Below, piece after piece: positions 1 through 7,330 of a stretch of 34,250 nt of DNA. The position numbers and the translations under genes are program-made. Every line of letters starts with the position of its first letter. Position 1 is the first letter of the stretch. Source of the stretch: a virus. The notes under the pieces were generated by a model. That model was given only the letters and a program-made list of their open reading frames with translations. It searched no databases and was not told the DNA's origin. Where the stretch lies: IMG/VR virus record IMGVR_UViG_3300025151_000146, positions 1 to 34,250 of that record; one strand, 5' to 3'.

Positions 1-4
1 TGGA

Positions 5-562
5 ATGCCAGTTGGTGGTGCGATAAATGATCCTAGAATATCAGTAGATGCCTCACCATTAGGACCACCTATGCCCGTATTGCAAGAGCCACAACCAATA
101 GATAAACCTATGCCAATGCCACCAGTAGAAGTGCCACCAGCACCAATACTAAACGATCCTTTTAGAGGTCCAGTTGAAGTGCCATCAATACCAGGGGTGC
201 AGCCAGGAGACTTAAATCCTGTATTGCCTGGAGTAATAAATATAGATCAAGTACCATTCCCTGTTCCAGATTTTAGTGGCAGAGAAGGACCGATGGGTAT
301 TGTTGGACCAGCACCGAAGAGATCACCATTTATGCCATTACCACCTGCAAGAACAATGCCTGTGCCACCAGCACCAATAATGCCTGGTAAAATGCCTAGT
401 CCAATAAATCAAATTATAGGTGATGTAAAACCTATTATAGGTGATGTAAAACCTATCAGACCAAGACCACCAGTATCTCTACCATTGCCTGTTCAAGACT
501 TAGGACCAATAGGTTCTATGTCTGGTATGCCAGGTATGGGTAGAGGACCTTTTGGTAGGTAA
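5..562 (+). CDS. Proline-rich protein, probably the C-terminal end of a head gene (5' partial)
   Basis: The frame is open to the window edge (a glycine codon precedes the first ATG), so this is probably the end of a longer protein rather than a complete 185-aa gene. It is dominated by Pro, Met, Gly and Val, with runs such as PMPMPPVEVPPAP, no hydrophobic core and no catalytic motif. It ends in a Gly/Met-rich tail (GMPGMGRGPFGR). It carries a perfect two-copy IIGDVKP repeat. Position upstream of the co-chaperonin, scaffold and capsid genes suggests a disordered tail of a portal or similar head protein, but that is inference from gene order. An intact small proline-rich virion protein is the alternative. 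Confidence 0.55.
   Translation: MPVGGAINDPRISVDASPLGPPMPVLQEPQPIDKPMPMPPVEVPPAPILNDPFRGPVEVPSIPGVQPGDLNPVLPGVINIDQVPFPVPDFSGREGPMGIVGPAPKRSPFMPLPPARTMPVPPAPIMPGKMPSPINQIIGDVKPIIGDVKPIRPRPPVSLPLPVQDLGPIGSMSGMPGMGRGPFGR
413..454 (+). repeat. Perfect 21-bp tandem duplication inside the proline-rich gene
   Basis: Two identical 21-bp units (413-433 and 434-454) encode IIGDVKP twice, keeping frame. Each unit also holds a short inverted repeat, ATAGGT with ACCTAT separated by 8 nt, so each copy could fold. The perfect identity suggests a recent slippage duplication. Confidence 0.9.
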
Positions 563-588
563 GACGTTAATTTTTTAGGAGAGTTTAA

Positions 589-783
589 ATGGACGGCATA
601 AAATTAGCCGAATATGTTTTAAAAATTATTAGGCAAAGAGAGTCTCAGATTGTTGACAGCATATCTTCTGGCAATGTAAAATCCATGGAAGAATACAAAT
701 ATTCTATTGGGGCTTTATCAGAGTTAAGATCCTTAGAACAAGATTTAAAAGAAACTCTGCAAAGATATGACATCGATGAGTGA
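589..783 (+). CDS. Small helical hypothetical protein, 64 aa
   Basis: A 64-aa charged protein preceded by a clear ribosome-binding site (AGGAGAG, about 6 nt before ATG 589). It looks all-helical, with regular hydrophobic spacing (ALSELRSLEQDLKETLQ) suggesting a short coiled coil. The end overlaps the start of the GroES-like gene, so the two are translationally coupled in the head operon. I do not recognise the family; a minor head-assembly role is only suggested by position. Confidence 0.7.
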   Translation: MDGIKLAEYVLKIIRQRESQIVDSISSGNVKSMEEYKYSIGALSELRSLEQDLKETLQRYDIDE

Positions 784-1336
784 AATCGCAAAAGAAAATA
801 TAGAGAGTAAAAAAACTGTTAGTTCAGATACTGATAGTTCCATCAAAAGATTTGAAGAAAGATTAAAGAATCAAAAACCTCAAGAGCAGAGTCAACCAAA
901 AGAAAAACAAGAACAACAAGAAGAAAGGTCTGAACTAGACATGGCTTTCGTTGAGGAAGACCAAAGAGTTCTAGACCCAACTTTACTTAAAAAATCATTA
1001 ATTGATAGAATGCCCGACCCTACAGGTTGGCGTGTTTTGGTTTTGCCCTATCAAGGTAAAAGCACAACCGATGGCGGTATTCAATTAATAAAATCCACCT
1101 TAGATAGGGAGTCTCATGGGACTATGGTTTGTTATGTTTTAAAAACAGGACCATTAGCCTATAAAGACAAAAATAGATTTGGTGGTAGCGCTTGGTGTAA
1201 AAAAGGGGATTGGGTACTAATCGGCAAATATTCGGGTGCCAGATTCCTATTGGAAGATGATCATGAAGTAAGGATTATAAATGACGATGAAATCATCGGA
1301 AAAATTTTAAATCCTGATGATATTAAAACTTTGTGA
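767..1336 (+). CDS. Phage co-chaperonin, GroES (Cpn10)-like
   Basis: The C-terminal half reads as a Cpn10 beta-barrel: DPTGWRVLVLPYQ, then GGIQLIKSTLDRE, a GxVxxxGP-type strand (VLKTGPLAYKD), WCKKGDWVLIGKY and a final NDDEIIGKIL strand. These blocks match the phage GroES-like family as I remember it. The first 85 or so residues are a charged, Gln/Glu-rich, probably disordered extension not found in host GroES. The protein likely works with host GroEL to fold the capsid protein, whose gene lies downstream; no GroEL is in the window. ATG 776 is an alternative start because it overlaps the upstream stop region; neither start has a strong ribosome-binding site. Confidence 0.8.
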   Translation: MTSMSEIAKENIESKKTVSSDTDSSIKRFEERLKNQKPQEQSQPKEKQEQQEERSELDMAFVEEDQRVLDPTLLKKSLIDRMPDPTGWRVLVLPYQGKSTTDGGIQLIKSTLDRESHGTMVCYVLKTGPLAYKDKNRFGGSAWCKKGDWVLIGKYSGARFLLEDDHEVRIINDDEIIGKILNPDDIKTL

Positions 1337-1343
1337 GGAAAAT

Positions 1344-2333
1344 ATGTCGCAAGAAGCAGAAAAGGTAATAGATGTTGATATATCTGAAGAAAAGATAGAA
1401 AAAGCAGCTTTGCCTGAAAATAAAAGAGTTGAAGAGGAAATCTCAGACTCAAGCGTTGAGGTTGGCATTGATGAAAATGTTACACCTGTCACTGAAGATG
1501 AAGTTCAGGAAGACTTTGATGTCTCTAAAAAAGTAGAGCATGAATCAAAAGATCTTTCTGAGGTTGAAAGAAGAGCAGCTTATGCTCAGAATAGAATTAA
1601 CAAAGCTGTTGCTCAAGCCAAAGAATATCAAAGAAGAGAACTTATGGCTTTGCAATATGCTAAAGAGTTAAAGCAACAAAACGAACAGCTTACTAACCAT
1701 CAGCAAAGTTTCGCTAACAACTATAGTGAGGAGGCTTCTGCTAGAATAGATAGTCAAATTACTTTAGCTAAACAGGCTTTAAAACAAGCCACCGAAGCTG
1801 GTGATAGCGATGCTGTAGCGAAAGCTACTGAGGCTTTAACATTAGCAAGTGCTGATAAGTCTAGAATAGATCAATACAAGCAAAGTCTAGCTCAGTATCA
1901 ACAATACTATGAAGCTAACCCTGATCAAAATTTACAGAATTATCAACCACAACAGGTTCAAGAGTTCAATGAACCATCTGCTAAAGCTCAAGATTGGGCA
2001 GCAAAAAATGATAGTTGGTTTAATAAAGACCCTGTAGCAACTAATGTTGCTTATACTATTCATGCAGATTTGGTGCAGAAAGGCTTTGACACCGAGAGTG
2101 ATGAATATTATCATGAGATAGATAGAAGATTAAGGGAAGAACTCCCTAATAAGTTTAATAACGTGGAAGCAAACAAACCCGTCCAGACAGTTGCTTCACC
2201 ATCACGCAACACATCGACAGGACGCAAAAAAAATCGTATCGAATTGACACCGAGCGAACAGCAACTAGCTAAGAAACTTGGAGTGTCATTTAAAGATTAC
2301 GCAATACAAAAAGCGAGGTTACAAAAATCATGA
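1344..2333 (+). CDS. Capsid scaffolding protein
   Basis: I place the start at ATG 1344, not the upstream ATG 1317, because GAGGAA lies 5-6 nt before 1344 and the region before it is the end of the GroES-like gene. The 329-aa product has an acidic, low-complexity first 75 residues, then a long Gln/Ala/Glu-rich helical section from about 75 to 210 (ERRAAYAQNRINKAVAQAK) fit for a coiled coil. It ends in a small basic helical domain (ELTPSEQQLAKKLGVSFKDY) of the sort that binds capsid protein in scaffolds. The position two genes before the decoration protein and three before the capsid protein supports the call. No protease motif is visible. Confidence 0.75.
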   Translation: MSQEAEKVIDVDISEEKIEKAALPENKRVEEEISDSSVEVGIDENVTPVTEDEVQEDFDVSKKVEHESKDLSEVERRAAYAQNRINKAVAQAKEYQRRELMALQYAKELKQQNEQLTNHQQSFANNYSEEASARIDSQITLAKQALKQATEAGDSDAVAKATEALTLASADKSRIDQYKQSLAQYQQYYEANPDQNLQNYQPQQVQEFNEPSAKAQDWAAKNDSWFNKDPVATNVAYTIHADLVQKGFDTESDEYYHEIDRRLREELPNKFNNVEANKPVQTVASPSRNTSTGRKKNRIELTPSEQQLAKKLGVSFKDYAIQKARLQKS

Positions 2334-2797
2334 GCGATAAAGATTTAAAACAATCGAGATCTACTAGAGAAGTAGAAAACAGAAAGTTCGAGGAACGTGA
2401 TCAAGTTTGGAAACCACCAGCAGCGCTGGATATTTCAATAGACCCACCTCCTGGAAAAACTTTTAGATGGATTAGATCCGATATATTAGGTCAACCAGAC
2501 AAAACTAATATATCAAAAAGATTTAACGAGGGTTTTAAACCCGTAACGGCAGAATCTTTTCCAAATGGCCATGGTTTACCTGTAGTCGATGAAGGTCGTC
2601 ACTCAGGAGTAATCGGTGTTGGCGGTTTAATTCTTTGTGAAATAGATAATAAAATCTTAGAGCAAAGAAGAAATTATTATAAAAATATGACCGACAACCA
2701 AATGAGAGCTATTGAGAATGACCTTATGCGTGAGGAAAACCCTGCAATGCCTATAACTAGAGAGTTAAAAACAAGGGTCACATTCGGAAAAGAGTAG
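2330..2797 (+). CDS. Conserved head-module protein of unknown function, 155 aa
   Basis: The start ATG overlaps the scaffold stop (ATGA), implying coupled translation. The product is basic and charged at the N-terminus (SRSTREVENRKFEERD), followed by a compact segment KTFRWIRSDILGQPDKTNISK and a Gly-rich strand GVIGVGGLILCEID, then a C-terminal helix QRRNYYKNMTDNQMRAIEN. I remember proteins like this next to capsid genes in marine phages but no assigned role. A head-assembly or minor capsid role is inferred only from placement between scaffold and decoration genes. Confidence 0.7.
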   Translation: MSDKDLKQSRSTREVENRKFEERDQVWKPPAALDISIDPPPGKTFRWIRSDILGQPDKTNISKRFNEGFKPVTAESFPNGHGLPVVDEGRHSGVIGVGGLILCEIDNKILEQRRNYYKNMTDNQMRAIENDLMREENPAMPITRELKTRVTFGKE

Positions 2798-2810
2798 GTT
2801 CTTTTTTCCG
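2785..2810 (+). terminator. Weak hairpin at the end of the 155-aa gene, possible attenuator
   Basis: CGGAAAA at 2785-2791 is complementary to TTTTCCG at 2804-2810, with the stop codon in the loop, and an AT-rich stretch ending in a T run follows within 15 nt. The stem is A/T dominated, so termination would be partial at best. It could separate expression of scaffold genes from the decoration and capsid genes. Confidence 0.35.
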
Positions 2811-2829
2811 TTATTTAATTTTTTAATAT

Positions 2830-2850
2830 AGGAGCCTTGTGAAAACAAGG
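2830..2850 (+). promoter_or_regulatory. Stem-loop between ribosome-binding site and start codon of the decoration gene
   Basis: AGGAG at 2830-2834 is followed directly by CCTTGT-GAAA-ACAAGG (2835-2850), a perfect 6-bp stem with a GAAA tetraloop, and then 11 nt to ATG 2862. Without the hairpin the spacing from AGGAG to ATG is 27 nt; with it folded the spacing is close to normal. A second possible site, AAGGA at 2847-2851, lies partly in the stem. Confidence 0.6.
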
Positions 2851-2861
2851 ATTTAATAAAA

Positions 2862-3434
2862 ATGGCAAACCAAGATAAACCATTTGGGTTTAAGCTAGTA
2901 GGTAACTTGTCTGGTGTAAACAACCATAGAGTTAACGAATACAATATTGAATCTGGCTCAACCCAAGGGATCTTCTCAGGAGACCCAGTAAAAATGTTAA
3001 CAGGCGGTTTCATAGACGTAGCTGATGCCGCAGGTGACGTTAAAATACTAGGAATCTTTAGAGGATGCCAATATGTCGATGCGAATAGCAAAGAAGTTGT
3101 CTATTCCGCCCATTTCCCTGCTGCTAAAACAGCAACAGGAGATATAGTAGCCTTTGTTGAGGATAACCCTAATAACCTATACGAAGTTCAGTGTACTGGT
3201 TCTTTAGCTAGAACAGACATTGGTGCTAACGTAGATATTGCTTACACAGCAGGATCAACAGTTAGTGGCCAATCAAAAGCAGAAATTGCTTCTTCATCTG
3301 GTTCAGGAACAGCTAACTACAGATTAGTTGGTGTTTCAAAAGATTCAGAAAACAATGAATTAGGTTCAGCTAACGTCAACATGATTGTTAAGATTAACGA
3401 ACATGCTTATGATCAGTTAGCAGGAGGTGTATAA
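2862..3434 (+). CDS. Probable capsid decoration/head protein
   Basis: A 190-aa protein beginning MANQDKPFGFKLVGNLSG, with alternating beta-strand-like segments (QGIFSGDPVKMLTGGFIDVA, GDIVAFVEDNPNNLYEVQ) and a NYRLVGVSKD segment before the end. This shape and its place just before the major capsid gene match decoration or head proteins I recall from marine phages. It would bind the outer capsid surface. Its end carries the AGGAGG ribosome-binding site of the capsid gene, only 4 nt separating the two genes. The initiation region carries an unusual hairpin described separately. Confidence 0.65.
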   Translation: MANQDKPFGFKLVGNLSGVNNHRVNEYNIESGSTQGIFSGDPVKMLTGGFIDVADAAGDVKILGIFRGCQYVDANSKEVVYSAHFPAAKTATGDIVAFVEDNPNNLYEVQCTGSLARTDIGANVDIAYTAGSTVSGQSKAEIASSSGSGTANYRLVGVSKDSENNELGSANVNMIVKINEHAYDQLAGGV

Positions 3435-3437
3435 GTC

Positions 3438-4346
3438 ATGGCTATAAATAGAGCGCAATTAGCAAAAGAACTCGAACCTGGATTAGCTGCACTTTTTGGG
3501 CAGGAATATAACAGGTACGAAAATGAGCATGCAGAAATCTTTGAAACTGTTTCATCAGATAGAGCGTTTGAAGAAGAAGTAATGATTGTTGGTTTTGGTA
3601 ATGCACCAGTTAAACCTGAAGGAGAAGGTGTCTCATTTGACAACGCTTCTGAAGGATTTACTGCTCGTTACTCACACGAAACAGTCGCTTTAGCTTTCGC
3701 ACTTTCAGAGGAAGCAATCGAAGATAACCTGTATGACAGATTAGGTGCTAGATATACAAAAGCACTTGCAAGATCTATGTCTCATACTAAGCAAGTAAAA
3801 GCAGCAAATGTTCTTAACAATGCTTTCAGTTCCAGTTTCCCTGGTGGTGATGGCGTAGAGCTTTGCTCAACTGCACACCCATTAACAGGTGGCGGAACAT
3901 TTGCCAATGAGCCATCAACAGATGCTGACTTAAATGAAACATCTTTAGAAGATGCAATCATTAAGATTTCAACATTTGTAGATGACAGAGGTCTTATTGT
4001 CGCACTTCAACCTAGAAAGTTGGTTGTACCACCTCAGTTACAGTTTGTGGCTGATAGATTGTTACAATCTCCAGGAAGGGTTGGAACTTCAGATAATGAT
4101 ATTAATGCTATCAATAACATGGGATCTATTCCAGAAGGTTACGTTGTTAACCATTTCTTAACAGACCCAGACGCATTCTTTGTATTATCAGATGTTCCTG
4201 ATGGTTTCAAACACTATGAGAGATCTCCTCTCCAAACTTCTATGGAAGGTGACTTTGATACTGGCAACGTCAGATTCAAAGCTAGAGAGAGATACTCATT
4301 TGGATTCTCAAATCCAAGATGTGTGTTTGGTTCTAAAGGTGCGTAA
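3438..4346 (+). CDS. Major capsid protein
   Basis: A 302-aa protein consistent with an HK97-fold major capsid protein. It starts with a helical N-arm (AQLAKELEPGLAALFGQEY), then an E-loop-like strand region (DRAFEEEVMIVGFGNAPVK), a spine helix (NLYDRLGARYTKALARSMSHTKQVKAANVLNNAF), and an A-domain-like region with RKLVVPPQLQFVADRLLQS and a closing VRFKARERYSFGF strand. No long N-terminal delta domain is present, agreeing with a separate scaffold gene. AGGAGG lies 11 nt upstream, and the gene is directly followed by a strong terminator, as expected of the most highly expressed gene. Confidence 0.85.
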   Translation: MAINRAQLAKELEPGLAALFGQEYNRYENEHAEIFETVSSDRAFEEEVMIVGFGNAPVKPEGEGVSFDNASEGFTARYSHETVALAFALSEEAIEDNLYDRLGARYTKALARSMSHTKQVKAANVLNNAFSSSFPGGDGVELCSTAHPLTGGGTFANEPSTDADLNETSLEDAIIKISTFVDDRGLIVALQPRKLVVPPQLQFVADRLLQSPGRVGTSDNDINAINNMGSIPEGYVVNHFLTDPDAFFVLSDVPDGFKHYERSPLQTSMEGDFDTGNVRFKARERYSFGFSNPRCVFGSKGA

Positions 4347-4371
4347 CACCTAGTCGATTTAATCGATGTTT

Positions 4372-4400
4372 AGGGGTCCTTTTTGGACCCCTATTTTTTT
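4372..4400 (+). terminator. Intrinsic terminator after the capsid gene
   Basis: AGGGGTCC (4372-4379) pairs perfectly with GGACCCCT (4385-4392) around a 5-T loop, followed by A and seven T. It is the most GC-rich perfect hairpin noticed in the window and closes the head operon. A smaller dyad, TCGAT-TTA-ATCGA (4354-4366), lies just before it. Confidence 0.92.
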
Positions 4401-4427
4401 GACTTAATTTTTTACTTATAGTATATT
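4399..4427 (+). promoter_or_regulatory. Sigma70-like promoter for the DUF1289 gene
   Basis: TTGACT at 4399-4404 and TATATT at 4422-4427 are separated by exactly 17 nt. Five of six bases match the consensus in each box. The -35 box begins inside the T run of the capsid terminator, and the predicted start lies about 18 nt before the next gene. AT-rich sequence makes chance matches common, but the placement directly between a terminator and a gene adds support. Confidence 0.65.
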
Positions 4428-4451
4428 TTTCTTGTTACCTAAAGTAGCGAG

Positions 4452-4838
4452 ATGAATAATTTAGAAAAAACATCTTTAGCAGATAGTCCATGTATAGGCA
4501 GGTGTAGCACCACCTGGGGAGATATAATTTGTAAGGGTTGTGGTAGATCTGAAAAACAAATAAGAGAATGGCATGGTTATACCAACTTAGAAAAAAAACT
4601 GATAAACTTATCAATCGCAAAAAAATTTCATGCAATGAAAAAGATTAACGGAAAAGAACACCCTTTAAAAAGAATAGATGAAAAGATACTAGGCGCTCAA
4701 TGTTTAGTTGAAATGGTGGGTTCTGAATTAATAGACCTTTATGGCAAAAATCCTAAAATAGAAAAATCTTATAAAAATTTGTACGAAGCGGCTAAACTTC
4801 TAAAAGAAAGCAAAAGTAATTTACCTATTGATATATAG
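4452..4838 (+). CDS. DUF1289-type cysteine-cluster protein
   Basis: The N-terminus carries SPCIGRCSTTWGDIICKGCG, with cysteines at about 14, 18, 27 and 30 (C-x3-C-x8-C-x2-C), followed by RSEKQIREW and a helical stretch. This is the DUF1289 pattern found in small bacterial proteins, probably binding a metal or an iron-sulfur cluster; the biochemical role is not known to me. The rest (about 60-128) is a lysine-rich helical extension that I do not recognise. The gene sits alone between a terminator and a second promoter in the virion gene block, with its own promoter, so it is probably an accessory (moron) gene acting in the host cell, not a structural part. Confidence 0.8.
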   Translation: MNNLEKTSLADSPCIGRCSTTWGDIICKGCGRSEKQIREWHGYTNLEKKLINLSIAKKFHAMKKINGKEHPLKRIDEKILGAQCLVEMVGSELIDLYGKNPKIEKSYKNLYEAAKLLKESKSNLPIDI

Positions 4839-4856
4839 ATTTCTGTAATATAGAAT
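4828..4856 (+). promoter_or_regulatory. Candidate promoter for the connector/tail operon
   Basis: TTGATA (4828-4833) and TAGAAT (4851-4856) are 17 nt apart, each one base off consensus, upstream of the gene at 4914 which has AGGAG 5 nt before its ATG. It overlaps the end of the DUF1289 gene. Some transcription restart is expected here because the capsid terminator lies upstream. Confidence 0.45.
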
Positions 4857-4913
4857 TTAATAGTTAGCATAATGAGGCACATGGTGTGTTCCATTTAAAG
4901 AATAGGAGTTCTT

Positions 4914-5636
4914 ATGTCTAATCCACATTTTCAAAATTTAATTTTATGGGCAGGTAATACTGTCGCTTCGAAGTCTAAAAAAGACTTACCTATGTTTCAA
5001 CCATATCCGTCAGATCAGACGTATTATGGGTACTTTAATGATTTTATGAGTTATAACTCAGGTGACTGGACCATTACATCAACAGATGGTGGTGGCGATT
5101 CTGGTGAAGTAATTCAGATTACCAGTGGTGCAGGTGGTCAACTTATCATCACCACTAATGATGCAGATAATGACTCAGAAGAGTTACAGCTTAAAGGCGA
5201 GTCATTTTTAATTAATGGTAATAAAAGAGCATTCTTTTCATGCAGATTTAAACTTAGCGATGCTACAGAGTCTGACGCTTTGATTGGTTTAGCGATTACT
5301 GATACTACAGCAATTGATGGCGTATCAGATGGTATCTTTTTTACCAAAGATGATGGCGATACAAATTTAGACTTCGTAGTTGAGAAAGACTCTACTGAAA
5401 CAGAAACAGCAGCAGTAGCTACTGTAGCAGATGATACTTTTATCACTGCATCATTTTTCGTAGATCCAAATGCAAGTCAAGTATTTTATTCAATTAATAA
5501 TGCAGAGCCAGTTGGAGTTGTAAATACTAATCTACCTGATAATGAAGAACTTACTGTTACATTAGCTATTCAAGCAGGAGCAGCAGCAGCTAAAAGTTTA
5601 GTTGTAGATTATGTTAATGTTTTAGTTGAGAGATAA
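4914..5636 (+). CDS. Beta-rich virion protein, lectin-like fold suspected
   Basis: A 240-aa acidic protein rich in Thr, Ser and Asp, with many short strand patterns: GYFNDFMSYNSGDWTIT, a central FFSCRFKLSD strand, GLAITDTTAIDGVSDGIFF, LDFVVEKDS, and a closing VVDYVNVLVER. A domain with the layout (F)xxRFKLSD ... GLA ... DGIFF resembles concanavalin-like or carbohydrate-binding jelly rolls, but I see no decisive motif. Its place after the capsid gene and before the connector genes suggests a head fibre or decoration protein. The stop overlaps the next start by one base. Confidence 0.6.
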   Translation: MSNPHFQNLILWAGNTVASKSKKDLPMFQPYPSDQTYYGYFNDFMSYNSGDWTITSTDGGGDSGEVIQITSGAGGQLIITTNDADNDSEELQLKGESFLINGNKRAFFSCRFKLSDATESDALIGLAITDTTAIDGVSDGIFFTKDDGDTNLDFVVEKDSTETETAAVATVADDTFITASFFVDPNASQVFYSINNAEPVGVVNTNLPDNEELTVTLAIQAGAAAAKSLVVDYVNVLVER

Positions 5637-6037
5637 TGGCTGACGCAGTTACATCACAAATTATTCAAGATGGCGAAAGAGTTGCTGTCTTAAAATTTAC
5701 CAATGTTTCAGATGGCAGTGGTGAATCTGCTGTAAAAAAAGTAGACGTTTCTGCACTATCTAATAATAGTGCAGGAGCTGCTTGTACCTCTGTTGATGTC
5801 GCTAGAATATATTGGGCATGTCGTGGTATGGGAGTTGATTTGCTTTTTGATGCTACTTCAAATGTTCTCTTAACTGGTCTTCCTGCTGATAGCACAGGAG
5901 ATGAGTATTACGATCTTTTCAGTGGCATTCCTAATAATGCAGGTTCTGGAAAAACAGGAGATATTTTATTTACAACTGTTGGGCATTCAAGCGGAGATAC
6001 ATACTCTATAATATTGGTATTGAATAAAAATTACTAA
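5636..6037 (+). CDS. Small beta-rich virion protein, 133 aa
   Basis: Starts at ATG 5636 on the last base of the preceding stop. The product is acidic and beta-rich (AVLKFTNVSDGSGESAVKKVDVSAL; VARIYWACRGMGVDLLFDATSNVLLTGLP) and ends in a hydrophobic strand YSIILVLNKNY. I recall similar small proteins beside capsid genes in marine phage contigs but no assigned function. Coupling to the lectin-like protein upstream suggests the two products work together on the capsid. Confidence 0.6.
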   Translation: MADAVTSQIIQDGERVAVLKFTNVSDGSGESAVKKVDVSALSNNSAGAACTSVDVARIYWACRGMGVDLLFDATSNVLLTGLPADSTGDEYYDLFSGIPNNAGSGKTGDILFTTVGHSSGDTYSIILVLNKNY

Positions 6038-6054
6038 ACTAGGAGTGTCTTGAC

Positions 6055-6339
6055 ATGCCTAGAAAAAGAGACAAGCAACCACCAAGAAACAAGAAAAATT
6101 TCAGACCTACTAAGAAAGGTGCTGGAATGACAGCAGCGGGTGTAAGAGCTTACAGAAAACTAAACCCTGGCAGTAAATTAAAAACAGCAGTAACCAAAAA
6201 GAAAGGTCTTACTAAAAGAGAAAAAGCTAGACGTAAATCATTTTGTGCTAGATCAGCAGGACAAATGAAGAAGTTTCCTAAAGCAGCAAAAAACCCAAAT
6301 TCAAGATTAAGACAAGCAAGAAGAAGATGGAGATGTTAG
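6055..6339 (+). CDS. Lysine/arginine-rich small protein (DUF6321-like), 94 aa
   Basis: More than a third of the residues are Lys or Arg; there are almost no acidic residues. Recognisable blocks are GAGMTAAGVRAYRKLNPGSK, LKTAV, KSFCARSAGQMKKF and RLRQARRRWRC. These match a protein family common in marine phages that I believe is labelled DUF6321, but I could not check. Charge suggests binding to nucleic acid, possibly condensing packaged DNA, and its place between virion genes agrees. AGGAG lies 9 nt before ATG. Related lysine-rich proteins occur at 9965, 16159, 16359 and 16649. Confidence 0.75.
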   Translation: MPRKRDKQPPRNKKNFRPTKKGAGMTAAGVRAYRKLNPGSKLKTAVTKKKGLTKREKARRKSFCARSAGQMKKFPKAAKNPNSRLRQARRRWRC

Positions 6340-6347
6340 AATAAATT

Positions 6348-7022
6348 ATGGCATTATCAGGAAGTACAAATTTTGAACCAAATGTTGCAGAGTTTATAGA
6401 GGAGGCTTTTGAGCGTTGTGGACTTGAACTAAGAACTGGTTATGACTTAAAAATGGCTAGAAGGTCTATAAACTTTCTTTTAGCTGAGTGGGCAAATAGA
6501 GGTTTAAATCAATGGACTATAGAACAAGCTACTCAAACAGTTACTGAAGGGACATCTAGCTATACTTTAAATTCAAACATTATAGATGTTCTAGATTGTT
6601 CGTTAAGAAGGGTTGACGGCACTGTAACTACAGACTTGCAGATGACAAGATTAAGCAGGTCTGAATATTTGAACATTCCTAATAAAGATACTAAGGCTAG
6701 ACCATCACAATTTTTTCTAGATAAATTAACAACACCTGTTTTAAAGATTTGGCCTAGTCCAGAAAATTCTACTGATGTTTTAGTTTTTAATAAAATTGTA
6801 AGAATGGATGACGCTGATGCAGCTACAAACACATTAGATATGCCATTTAGATTTTATCCATGTTTTGTTGCTGGGTTGGCATATTACATATCTTTAAAAA
6901 GAGTCCCTCAAAGATCTTCAGATTTAAAAAGAATATATGAAGAGGAATTTAGAAGAGCGGCAGATCAAGATGAGGATAGAGCTTCTTTAAAAATAGCACC
7001 ATATTCTAGAGGAGGATATTAA
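6348..7022 (+). CDS. Head-tail adaptor, P22 gp4-like
   Basis: A 224-aa mostly helical protein. Residues 1-60 (FEPNVAEFIEEAFERCGLEL, then KMARRSINFLLAEWANRGLN) match adaptor proteins of the P22 gp4 type that bind below the portal and close the packaged head. A middle strand region with an IWPSPENSTDVLVFNKI segment and a C-terminal helix (LKRIYEEEFRRAADQDEDRA) follow the same order. It is followed by a second adaptor-like gene (7330) and later by a gp10-like nozzle, giving the usual podovirus connector set. Exact subfamily is not certain without a profile search. Confidence 0.75.
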   Translation: MALSGSTNFEPNVAEFIEEAFERCGLELRTGYDLKMARRSINFLLAEWANRGLNQWTIEQATQTVTEGTSSYTLNSNIIDVLDCSLRRVDGTVTTDLQMTRLSRSEYLNIPNKDTKARPSQFFLDKLTTPVLKIWPSPENSTDVLVFNKIVRMDDADAATNTLDMPFRFYPCFVAGLAYYISLKRVPQRSSDLKRIYEEEFRRAADQDEDRASLKIAPYSRGGY

Positions 7023-7330
7023 TGGCATACGCCACAGGTAAATATGCTTTAGCACATTGTGATAGGTGTGGGTTTCGTTACAAGCTACTTGAGTTAAGAA
7101 AAGAGTGGAATGGCTTAAAAACTTGTCCTAGTTGTTATGAAATGAAACATCCACAATTAGAGCCTATATCAGCAACATCAGACCCAGAAGCTTTATATGA
7201 TCCTAGACCAGACAATGATAATGAGAATACAGATTATGTTCATGTCTTTACAAGCACAGACCCTGTTGGAACTAATTTTGACCCTCTGTCAGCAACATCA
7301 AACCTTGGGAGTGTTACCATAACAACATAA
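7022..7330 (+). CDS. Zinc-ribbon small protein
   Basis: The N-terminal half has two CxxC pairs, CDRCGF and CPSCYE, about 20 residues apart, with a hydrophobic stretch between; a rubredoxin/zinc-ribbon knuckle is very likely. The second half is acidic and linker-like and ends LSATSNLGSVTITT, a short module repeated in other virion genes of this phage. Start and stop each overlap neighbours by one base, placing it firmly between the two adaptor genes. The function is unknown to me; a structural metal site in a minor virion or assembly protein is the simplest reading. Confidence 0.75.
   Translation: MAYATGKYALAHCDRCGFRYKLLELRKEWNGLKTCPSCYEMKHPQLEPISATSDPEALYDPRPDNDNENTDYVHVFTSTDPVGTNFDPLSATSNLGSVTITT

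Noticed and set aside
1317-1343. Longer start (ATG 1317) for the scaffold gene
   Set aside because: It lies in the end of the GroES-like gene without a ribosome site; ATG 1344 has GAGGAA in the right place.
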